64,000 bases of DNA, taken from positions 434,001 through 498,000 of the forward strand of contig OZ025833.1 in assembly GCA_964019425.1 (NCBI GenBank), given 5' to 3'. Position 1 is the stretch's first letter. Each line of letters begins with the position of its first letter. The translations under genes and the position numbers were made by a program. The stretch comes from Flectonema sp. DT1601. Taxonomy: Eukaryota > Euglenozoa > Diplonemea > Diplonemida > Diplonemidae. Positions 55,673-64,000 of the stretch are shown piece after piece. The notes under the pieces were generated by a model. That model was not told the origin of the DNA. It made no database searches and worked only from the letters and a program-made list of their open reading frames with translations.

Positions 55673-58578
55673 AGTGCGGGTCCTCCCGGCGCACCATGCG
55701 GTCTCAGACCGGACTCCGATATCCCCAAACCTCCAGCAATTGGTGCGGTTGGGCCCGAAGGAGAAGGGACAGCGGTGGCTGGATCGTTTAGTGTGGGTTC
55801 CTTCTGTCCACCATCTGGCGAAGGAGGATTGCCTACATCCGATGCTGGTTCAACGGGCAACTCCTGCGGACTAATTGATGGCCTCAGCTCAGCTTTCGAT
55901 ACTTCTAGACCTCCGGCAATAGAAATGGATGGGCCTGGAAGAATAGGGTAGGCGGTGGCTGGAACAGTCGGGGTTATTTCAATCCGTCCAAGGGACGCTG
56001 TCGAAGGGAGGTCGTCTACAGCTAGTGCGGGTTCCCCATGTAAACGTGGGCTACTTGACGGGCTCAGCCTAGACTCCGATATCTCTAAACCTCCGGCAAT
56101 AGGTATGGTTGGGCCAGGAGGTGCAGGGGCAGCGGTGGCTAAGGTGGCTTCGGATCGATCTCCAGCAGGCACGGAGGCATTGTCTACAGCTGGTGTGCGG
56201 TCGGTGGACACTCCTTGGGGACTGGATGACAGACGCGACCCGGACTCCGGGACCTCTAAACCTCCGGCAGTAGATATGGTTGGGCCAGGAGGAGCAGGGG
56301 CAGCGGTGGCTAAGGTGGCTTCGGATCGATCTCCAGCAGGCACGGAGGCTTTGTCTACAGCTAATGTGCGGTCGGTGGACACTCCTTGGGGACTGGATGA
56401 CAGACGCGACCCGGACTCCGGAACCTCTAAACCTCCGGCAATAGATATGGTTGGGCCAGGAGGAGCAGGGGCAGCGGTGGCTAAGGTGGCTTCGGATCGA
56501 TCTCCAGCAGGCACGGAGGCTTTGTCTACAGCTAACGTGCGGTCGGTGGACGCTCCTTGGGGACTGGATGGCAGATGCGACCCGGACTCCGGAACCTCTA
56601 AACCTCCGGCAAAATATATGGTTGGGCCAGGAGGAGTAGGGGCAGCGGTGGCTAAGGTGGCTTCGGATCGATCTCCAGTAGGCACGGAGGCATTGTCTAC
56701 AGCTAATGTGCGGTCGGTGGACACTCCTTGGGGACTGGATGATAGGCGCGACCCGGACTCCGGAACCTCTAAACCTCCGGCAATAGATATGGTTGGGCCA
56801 GGAGGAGTAGGGGCAGCGGTGGCTAAGGTGGCTTCGGATCGATCTCCAGCAGGCACGGAGGCTTTGTCTACAGCTAATGTGCGGTCGGTGGACACTCCTT
56901 GGGGACTGGATGACAGACGCGACCCGGACTCCGGAACCTCTAAACCTCCGGCAGTAGATATGGTTGGGCCAGGAGGAGCAGGGGCAGCGGTGGCTAAGGT
57001 GGCTTCGGATCGATCTCCAGTAGGCGCGGAGGCATTGTCTACAGCTAATGTGCGGTCGGTGGACACTCCTTGGGGACTGGATGATAGGCGCGGCCCGGAC
57101 TCCGGAACCTCTAAACCTCCGGCAATAGATATGGTTGGGCCAGGAGGAGCAGGGGCAGCGGTGGCTAAGGTGGCTTCGGATCGATCTCCAGCAGGCACGG
57201 AGGCTTTGTCTACAGCTAATGTGCGGTCGGTGGACACTCCTTGGGGACTGGATGACAGACGCGACCTGGACTCCGGAACCTCTAAACCTCCGGCAGTAGA
57301 TATGGTTGGGCCAGGAGGGGTCGGGGCAGCGGTGGCTGAATCGGTCGAAGTGTTCTTCTGTGCGCCAGCTGGCGAAGAGGAGTAGCCTGCGGCTGGTGTG
57401 GGTTCGGCTTTGTGTAGTGGAGTTGCTAGGTTCGTACTGTGTTCCTCTGGCTTCGTAGTCGGCCTAGTAGCTGAATCCCTCTCGGGTTCCACTGGCAAGT
57501 CGTTCCCTCCGGCAAGCGGTGTGGTTGGGTCTGGAGTTGGATCCATAGGTTGTGGGGACAAAACGGACATTGATACGTCATCGGATGTGTTCGGTGCCGA
57601 CGGCGTATGTGGCGTGTGCAGCTTGCTTGCGGATGACGTCGCTTGGTGTGTGAGCGATGCTCCTCTTGCTCTGAGGGCTTCTGCAGTGCAGACCACCACT
57701 TGGGTTGAGACCCTCCTGGCATACAGGCCTGCAACTTCTCGTAGGGGTAACGTCGTGACAAGGGCGCGCAGCTACGACAGTCGGCTTAGCGTCCTCACTG
57801 CTTGTGGGCCTAAACCTCCGTAGACTTCAAGGGCAATCGGGGAAAAATTTATTCCGTACTTTGCACATAAGGTCGAGTACTTGCCTGACTTTGCGGCTTC
57901 CGCATCACTGGCTGCTTGGCCCGGCTTGTTGTAGTTCCTGGATGCCCCCTCGCTCAATCCTTGCGGGCAGTACCAGTCTGCAGGTCGCTGCTTGTTGTAT
58001 CCGACGAGGTATTTGGGTTCCCTCATCGTTGCCAAGCCCGCCGAACGACAGATGCCGATAAATTCTTCCCTCACTTTATCGTGTCTGCGGTGGATATCCC
58101 TGCCGTCGATGCAGACAGAGGCGTGGTATCCGTACGCATCCTGTGTTTTTTTGCAAGCACGGCAGGCCTCATCTTCTGAGAACAAAGCTGTCCCGAGTCG
58201 TAGTCCGCAGGCGATACGGAATATGTCGGAGCCTATGTAGCACTCCTCATCCGGGCACTGTAGCCACGCACTCGCTTTCGGCATCGTAAGAGACAGGAGT
58301 CTCTTCTTGTCGGTTGGCGTCGCTTCCTCCAGCAGCTTGTCCCGTGTGACCTGGTCTAGCCTGGCTGAGGTGAAGCGTTGTGGGTTATATGTGCCCTCCA
58401 GCTTTAGGCTATCCGGCAGTTCTTTGTTCAGCGTTTCTTGGATCTGCGAACTTAGGTCACATTTGTAGTCTCGCCAAAGGCTTACGCAGGTATCCTTTAC
58501 TAGTCCTAGCGAACCTAAAAGGGCGGTATTCCTGTGTTTTGTGCATGAACGGAGGCCGAGTCCGCCCATCCGCGTGGT
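55672..58578 (-). mobile_element. LINE-like retrotransposon, 5'-truncated, with C-terminal repeat region
   Basis: Minus-strand frame 58578-57775 holds a post-RT region: GGLGLRSCTKHRNTALLGSL, a C..C cluster (CRACKKTQDAYGYHASVC), RRHDKVREEF and RPADWY, then VYGGLGPQAV. This series is typical of the C-terminal part of a class of non-LTR reverse transcriptases. A TAG at 57774-57772 separates it from a further frame that carries seven 57-residue Pro/Thr/Ala-rich repeats. The RT domain itself is missing, so the copy is 5'-truncated at 58578, where a 157-bp duplicated sequence begins. Below 55672 the frame runs on into antisense of another element. Confidence 0.55.
56130..57345 (-). repeat. 171-bp tandem repeats, seven copies
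   Basis: The block CGGATCGATCTCCAG recurs at 56151, 56322, 56493, 56664, 56835, 57006 and 57177, exactly 171 bp apart. Copies are about 95 percent identical. The period is 57 codons and the sequence is open on both strands. On the minus strand it encodes PPGPTIS-AGGLEVPES-SRLSSSPQG type repeats. Confidence 0.9.
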
Positions 58579-58735
58579 AATTTGCTTTCCATGTCTGTAC
58601 AGCACCTGAATAAAGAATATAAAGTAATACGCACAACTGGCAGAACAGATACTAAGGACATTCATGTGACCCTATCCTAATCTTAGATAGGTTCACCGCG
58701 CTGGGGTAGTGCCAGGTCCTGACGGGACACCGGCA
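58579..58735. repeat. 157-bp direct repeat, left copy
   Basis: Identical by eye to 58927-59083. It contains CCTATC-CTAATCTTA-GATAGG, a potential hairpin. Confidence 0.8.
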
Positions 58736-58926
58736 GGGGGTGGGTGGGTGGGTTTTGAATTGAAGAGTGGAAGTGGGTGAGTGGCTGTGAACTGCAGAAG
58801 AAGTTCGATAATAACGATAAAACTAATAACAGTACCACTCACGCCGAATATATAATATGCACGAGGTAAGAGAAGTGGAATAAAATACACACAAAGTAAT
58901 TTCGGTAACCTAAATGGAATTTCAAT

Positions 58927-59083
58927 AATTTGCTTTCCATGTCTGTACAGCACCTGAATAAAGAATATAAAGTAATACGCACAACTGGCAGAACAGATAC
59001 TAAGGACATTCATGTGACCCTATCCTAATCTTAGATAGGTTCACCGCGCTGGGGTAGTGCCAGGTCCTGACGGGACACCGGCA
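58927..59083. repeat. 157-bp direct repeat, right copy
   Basis: Second copy, 348 bp from the first. The left copy borders the truncated LINE-like element and the right copy borders an RNase H remnant, so it may mark element junctions. Confidence 0.8.
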
Positions 59084-59286
59084 CCAACACCCCGACGCGG
59101 GTTGAAGAATGCCCCCAACGCCTGTTCCACCTTGGATCTGGTAGAGGAAGAAATGGGTTCCCTGGACGGTACATCCGCAGGATTATACTTAGTGCTGACC
59201 CACTCCAAATTATACGAACATTTCAAAGAAGAAAGTGAATTGACTGCAGACATTAATGAGGCGATCGGCAGGGTGGAGGTGTTCAC
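59084..59286 (-). mobile_element. RNase H end of a retroelement (fossil)
   Basis: Contains NLEWVSTKYNPADVPSRE, the closing phrase of RNase H in tyrosine-recombinase and LTR-type retroelements. Only the end is present; it is broken. Confidence 0.5.
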
Positions 59287-59310
59287 GATTTTTCACTTTG
59301 CTACACGAAA

Positions 59311-59506
59311 ATTCACGATTTTTCACGATTTTTCACGATTTTTCACGATTTTTCACGATTTTTCACGATTTTTCACGATTTTTCACGATTTTTCACGATT
59401 TTTCACGATTTTTCACGATTTTTCACGATTTTTCACGATTTTTCACGATTTTTCACGATTTTTCACGATTTTTCACGATTTTTCACGATTTTTCACGATT
59501 TTTCAC
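59311..59506. repeat. 10-bp tandem array (TTTCACGATT), about 19-20 copies
   Basis: Perfect repetition in phase across 59311-59500, with an isolated partial copy at 59281. The flanking sequence 59530-59575 has related GTGAAAA motifs in the other orientation. Confidence 0.95.
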
Positions 59507-59509
59507 TTA

Positions 59510-59768
59510 ATTTTTTGCTGCTTTCTGGTAGTGAAATCCCGTGAAAATGTGTGAAAATGTGTGAATTCTAGTGAAAAAAGTGAGTGATATCCAGATGGTA
59601 CCGTTGGTGCTGGTGTGCTGTGCGATGTCAAACCTGTTCAGTTTGCCATACATGTCACTTTGACAACTAAATGGGCATCGCTTGTGCCCAGTGACCCATC
59701 ACCCTTCCTGACCATCGCTTGTGGTGAGGTTCCGGACTTTGGACCGGCGCATCGCGTGTGCGGTGGGT
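59510..59768. other. Unassigned stretch with a plus-strand frame
   Basis: A plus-strand frame of about 60 codons ending at 59780 (GTVGAGVLCDVKPVQF... to CGGFNH) has ordinary composition but no recognised family. It may be a remnant of another element. Confidence 0.25.
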
Positions 59769-60029
59769 TTAATCACTGAGGGGCTCATTCTCGTTCAGAC
59801 TGTTCTGTTCTGTAACAACCCGACCATGATCATTCAGCAAATATGAGATGTCAATTGTGGCTGCCTCTGACATGTCACGTGCAACCTCTGCCCAAAACTG
59901 GAGAAGTTGTCGCGGAGTGCGATGCTCCCGGGAGAATGAGATGAGACGTCTGAGCACGCCATTCACAATACTATATTGTGCACACATGAACTCCATGATG
60001 TTGCCCATTTCCTCGTTACTGAGAGACAT
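59769..60029 (-). mobile_element. Small frame following the YR retroelement RT-RNase H
   Basis: 86 residues, helical, starting at an ATG that overlaps the end of the preceding RT-RNase H frame. It probably belongs to the same element. The family is not recognised. Confidence 0.35.
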
Positions 60030-62022
60030 CAAGTTGACAGAGGTGGTGGTGCCGGATCAGTGATTAAGATTCCGAGCTGCTGGAAGTGGTGCAGCGCACG
60101 TCGTAGTGTGTCACAGAATGATTGAGCTTGGTGGCTCTGTGTCAGTCTGCATGCAAGACTATAGCATGCAGTCGTAGCTGTAGCAGCAGTGATGTGTAGC
60201 GCTGACGAGTTTTCTGTCACAGATGTTGCGTCACTTACTAGGCAGAAGGTACTCTCCCGGTTGCGAATGAGAAACACACAATCCTGATTTAAACACTCAT
60301 TAATAGCATGTGACCGAACACACATCTTCTTTCTAAAAGCACCACATACTGTGGTATTGTCTACCCAAATAGATAAGTGGTCAGCCTCGCTGATTCCATT
60401 AAGAGTTTGTCCCAGGGCATCAGCCTCAAGAACATTGATATGCCGGCTTTCCCCCGGCGGCCATGATGAGCCAACAATAACAAGTTCCCCTGTATCCCAA
60501 ACAACAACTCCTCCCCATCCTTGCAATGAGGCATCAACAAAAACATCTGCAGTCTTTCCTTTCTTTTCTTTAGGGATTATCTCCCTTTCAATCTGAACAG
60601 AAGAAATCCAAGAAATAAGCTCTTTCTCAACTGAGTGTGGGATCTTCAAAACATCCTGTACCCGAAATACCCCCCTGTTCAGATAATTTGTAATTCTTCG
60701 GAGGTATTTCAATGCAAACCAGTACCTCCCTGGGGAAACACCAGAGACTGTACTTGCATGAAGAAGGCGACCCCCCAAAGATTCCAATTGAGAAGCAGTC
60801 AAAGAAGAAAGGCAAGCGGAACGAAGCTTCCTCTTAATCTTGGTACCCAATCCCACTGTTTTCTTTTTATGTGAAAACAGAACACCAAGAAACTCATAAC
60901 AAGTAGAACAATCAATCGAGTCACTTGGTTTCCATGTTACTCCTGCCCTCCTTGCCAGGTCATCCATTCTTGAAGTGGCAGCCTGAACAGCCTGTCTTGG
61001 TCCAAAGAGACGAATATTATCGATCCACCAATGAATGCTGACATCTCTCTCTGCATGTTGTTCTAAAACAAAAAGCGGGTCGCCTGCAACAACTGCCGCA
61101 ATGGTGTTCATAAGCTCAGGTGCACATACATGTCCCATCGGTAAACGAGTAAGAGCAAATGACTTACCAGAAGAGTCATAAAAAGCGAAAAAGGGTCTAG
61201 ACTCTACTGGAATACTTATCTGATAGAACCCAGTTTTAAAATCTCTGCAAGATGCAACTTCAGAGTGCACAGCTCCGAGATAATGAGACACATGTTTCAA
61301 AGGTACATAAGGTACATAGATATCAGAGGTCAACTTGTTATTCTGTGCCTTGGTCCAAAGAATGAACCTCTGCCTGTTACCAGTCTCTCTCTCTTCGTAA
61401 ACTGTGAATGGTACATTATGAGAGATCGGGACAGACTTGAAAGGGACTGCAACCCCACATTGCACCAACTCCGAAGCATGCTTACTGCTAAACTTCGACT
61501 GAAAACCTCTCTCAATTGATATCGCGGAATCTGTAGTAGAAATCGGACTTGGGAAGGTCAACGACCACACATGTTGAAAGCGCTGCTTAACCTTAGGTAG
61601 CATCCTCTTCAATAAAAAAGGTACATCCATAGGCTCTGTCTTTGAAACATGAAGCGGTGCAGCGTGTTCATCAGGTGTGACGGGCAAACGTGTACTTTTG
61701 GAACGATGCGTGAATTGAGTTGACATTTTTCGAATCACTTCTCGCTCATCTGACCGTCCAATATCACTCCTCATAAGAAACGAGTGACATCCGCTGTTCT
61801 CAGTGCCCTGGCCATCGCAATAGGATTTCCCCCATACCTGAGGGTTGTGCTCGATATCGGTGAAGTCCCTGCATGCTTTGCTAATCTGCTTATCAGGATT
61901 TCGCTGATTCCTGACTGTCGTCGTCTTGTTGCGAGCACCTCTAACAGACAGCTGATGGCACCTCGCTTTATCGAATGGGCGGTGTATTTCTTCATGGTGT
62001 TGTCCTTCTGGAATTCCTTCAC
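60029..62022 (-). mobile_element. VIPER-like tyrosine-recombinase retroelement (fossil)
   Basis: Order in element direction: C-terminal part of a tyrosine recombinase (62022-61771, with HSIKRGA, LAKHAG and a downstream LRYGG), then a reverse transcriptase (about 61550-60850) and RNase H (about 60570-60250). Recombinase before RT is the arrangement known from VIPER/TATE of trypanosomatids, unlike DIRS and Ngaro, where it comes last. The recombinase is partial, no gag-like part is seen, and no split terminal repeats are evident, so the copy is incomplete at its 5' end. The RT-RNase H region remains open over its length, so it is probably young. Tandem arrays flank both sides. Confidence 0.65.
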
Positions 62023-62044
62023 CAGTCTTGAAGTATCCCACGGG

Positions 62045-62886
62045 TGGAGTTGTTCTTGGTGGTTTTTTAAAACTTTGTGTGTGGTGCTGGTGGTTTTTTA
62101 AAAATTTTGTGTAGAGCTTGTCATTTTTTAAAACTTTGTGTGTGGTGCTGGTGGTTTTTTAAAAACTTTGTGTGTAGAGCTTGTCATTTTTTAAAACTTT
62201 GTGTGTGGTGCTAGTGGTTTTTTAAAAACTTTGTGTGTAGAGCTTGTCATTTTTTAAAACTTTGTGTGTGGTGCTGCTGGTTTTTGAAAACTTTTTGTGT
62301 GCTGCTGTTGGTTTTTGAAAACTTTGTGTAGAACTTGTCATTTTTGAAAAAAATGTGTGTGGTGCTGGTGATTTTTGAAAACTTTGTGTAGAGCTTGTCG
62401 TTTTTGAAAACTTTGTGTAGAACTTGTCATTTTTGAAAAAAATGTGTGTGGTGCTGGTGGTTTTTTAAAACTTTGTGTAGAACCTGTCATTTTTGAAAAC
62501 TTTGTGTGTGGTGCTGGTGGTTTTTTAAAAACTTTGTGTGTAGAGCTTGTCATTTTTTAAAACTTTGTGTGTGGTACTAGTGGTTTTTTAAAAACTTTGT
62601 GTGTAGAGCTTGTCGTTTTTTAAAACTTTGTGTGTGGTGCTGGTGGTTTTTTAAAAACTTTGTGTGTAGAGCTTGTCATTTTTTAAAACTTTGTGTGTGG
62701 TGCTGCTGGTTTTTGAAAACTTTTTGTGTGCTGCTGTTAGTTTTTGAAAACTTTGTGCAGAACTTGTCATTTTTGAAAAAAATGTGTGTGGTGCTGGTGA
62801 TTTTTGAAAACTTTGTGTAGAACTTGTCATTTTTGAAAACTTTGTGTGTAGAGCTTGTCGTTTTTTAAAACTTTGTGTGTGGTGCT
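62045..62886. repeat. Minisatellite, ~31-bp units in alternating ~62-bp pairs
   Basis: Units alternate between TTTTTTAAAAACTTTGTGTG-type segments followed by GGTGCTGGTGG and by TAGAGCTTGTCA. It begins right at the 5' side of the recombinase frame. Some units are shortened or have GAAAA for TAAAA. Confidence 0.9.
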
Positions 62887-64000
62887 GAATTTCGATAAAG
62901 TGGGAAGTAACGGACTGGGAGCTTTTGGCTCCTGCCCTATTCCCAATGTAAACTTTCTTTTTATTTTTTATTTTTTTTTAACAGGCCCAAAGGGCGACAA
63001 TGATGGTTGCTGACCAAGGAATAATATTCAAATGAATTTTCGTTTCAAAGAAACGAACAGAATTAAGAGAGAGGCAGAGAAAAAAAAAAAAAAAAAGAAA
63101 GAAAAGGAAAAAAAAAAAAAAATGAAGAGGAAATAATCAAACATGAAAAAAAAAAAAAAAAAAATATATATATTAGTCATTCCAAAAATAACCGTCCATT
63201 TTAGGGTTCCAGTATTTCATAGGTGAAAATAGGGAGTAAAACTTAAAACCGAATACCCATTTTAATCGCTTTTGCACCGCTGATTTCATTCCCGCTGCGA
63301 TTCAAAAAAATGCAGCTAAAATTCAAAAAAATTGTGACATTTTTGTGTGGTGAAAATTTTGAATAATGGAACTGTTGATGTCTAATCGGCTGCCCCGGGT
63401 GCTAAAATGAAAGATCGGTATATGGTTCTATATCCGGCCGTACCTGGTCGGATGTTTTACTCTGAAACAGTTACAAAGGCTGCTCGAAGCAAAACAGTAC
63501 CTTGTACATCTTACACTACACTTAGCCTATTTTTATTTTTGATTAGGCTTAGCTCTTTTGGCAACTTTTACTGCTGGCTTTCTTCGTTTTCCTACCGGCA
63601 ATGAACCGATAATAGAACTAGTTGAACGCAGCGATCTGAAACTGGAACTAGAACTAGATTCAGTGGCCAAAGAAGCAGTTGTAAGACGGGTCTCGACATA
63701 GTATGAGTGGTAGGTGGTCACTCAAGCGGGTTAGCTGAAATCTTCTCAGGCCCACAAGTCTTATATAAGCAGGAAGGATAAGTGCAATTTGCATGTGCCA
63801 CCTGCAACGGCATCGAGGGTTATTCGGACAAGATTTGACATGAGCAGGCCTTTTGTCACAAAACTGAGGATATGAGATAGCTGTGTGAGTTCTGCAGAAG
63901 GCACTCCACAAGGCAAGGTATGGTTCTCTTACATAGAGGACTGTCTCTTTACTTGTCTCGCTGGTTATGTAGTCTTTGCTGAGGACCACGCGGTTTGACT
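62887..64000. other. Right end, low complexity and unassigned frames
   Basis: A runs at 63080-63125 and 63145-63164, then less biased DNA. Minus frames at 63533-63721 (Ser-rich, basic end GKRRKPAVKVAKRAK) and 63660-63989 overlap each other. Neither is recognised, and the second reaches almost to the window edge. Confidence 0.4.

Noticed and set aside
55955-57385. 476-residue plus-strand frame over the 171-bp repeats
   Set aside because: The repeat period is a multiple of three, so several frames stay open. The minus frame is in line with the LINE-like domain and is preferred.
59311-59506. CRISPR-like array
   Set aside because: 10-bp units without spacers are a simple tandem repeat, in eukaryotic DNA.
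63660-63989. 109-residue frame at the right edge
   Set aside because: Cysteines and histidines suggest a zinc motif, but an overlapping frame is equally open and no family is recognised.

Overview
The window is nuclear DNA of a unicellular eukaryote, not bacterial. Eighteen spliceosomal introns (56-155 bp, nearly all GTATG...CAG) can be placed. The proteins are eukaryotic: cyclophilin A, histone H3, PX and FYVE proteins, a polycystin channel, a DEAH-type helicase, PPR proteins and a serine carboxypeptidase. All three standard stop codons end genes, so the code is standard. Every supported host gene from 284 to 49563 lies on the minus strand, a one-way cluster of 23 genes. The histone H3 core has features I associate with trypanosomatid H3 (WRPGTVALREI, LLLQKAPFQRLVR, QEATESY). 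A tyrosine-recombinase retroelement has its parts in the order known from trypanosomatid VIPER elements. A euglenozoan with cis-introns, for example a diplonemid, is my best inference, but it is not proven. Noncoding DNA is crowded with A or T runs of 10-30 bases.

Layout, 0-16.6 kb: three paralogous single-pass surface-type proteins (284, 3309, 7950), a coiled-coil PX protein next to a FYVE protein, and two unrecognised membrane proteins. 16.6-34.5 kb: a polycystin-like cation channel, three cyclophilin A genes in tandem, a small secreted protein, a large polytopic membrane protein with an IQ motif, a helical-repeat (PPR-like) protein, a kelch protein and a serine carboxypeptidase. 35.7-49.6 kb: a 1695-residue helicase with a Gln/His/Asn-rich N-terminal half, a PPR protein, three tandem copies of one divergent histone H3, an acidic nuclear-type protein with a possible TFIIF-alpha-like segment, and a von Willebrand A protein with a C-terminal membrane anchor.

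From about 49.6 kb to the right end the character changes to a mobile-element graveyard: a TA-flanked MITE, broken Polinton pieces (integrase end, DNA polymerase B, possible capsid-type piece), a reverse transcriptase piece, a Mutator-like MITE with a 9-bp target duplication, a 5'-truncated LINE-like element carrying seven 171-bp coding repeats, a duplicated 157-bp sequence, a 10-bp tandem array, a VIPER-like tyrosine-recombinase retroelement and a 31-bp minisatellite. No confident host gene is seen there.

Themes: multicopy identical genes (cyclophilin, H3, surface protein) look homogenised by recent duplication or gene conversion. Introns lack a pyrimidine tract and end in an A/C-rich stretch before CAG. 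Conserved sequence upstream of the cyclophilin start codons stops at an AG, which would fit a spliced-leader acceptor. I found no convincing tRNA, rRNA or CRISPR array.
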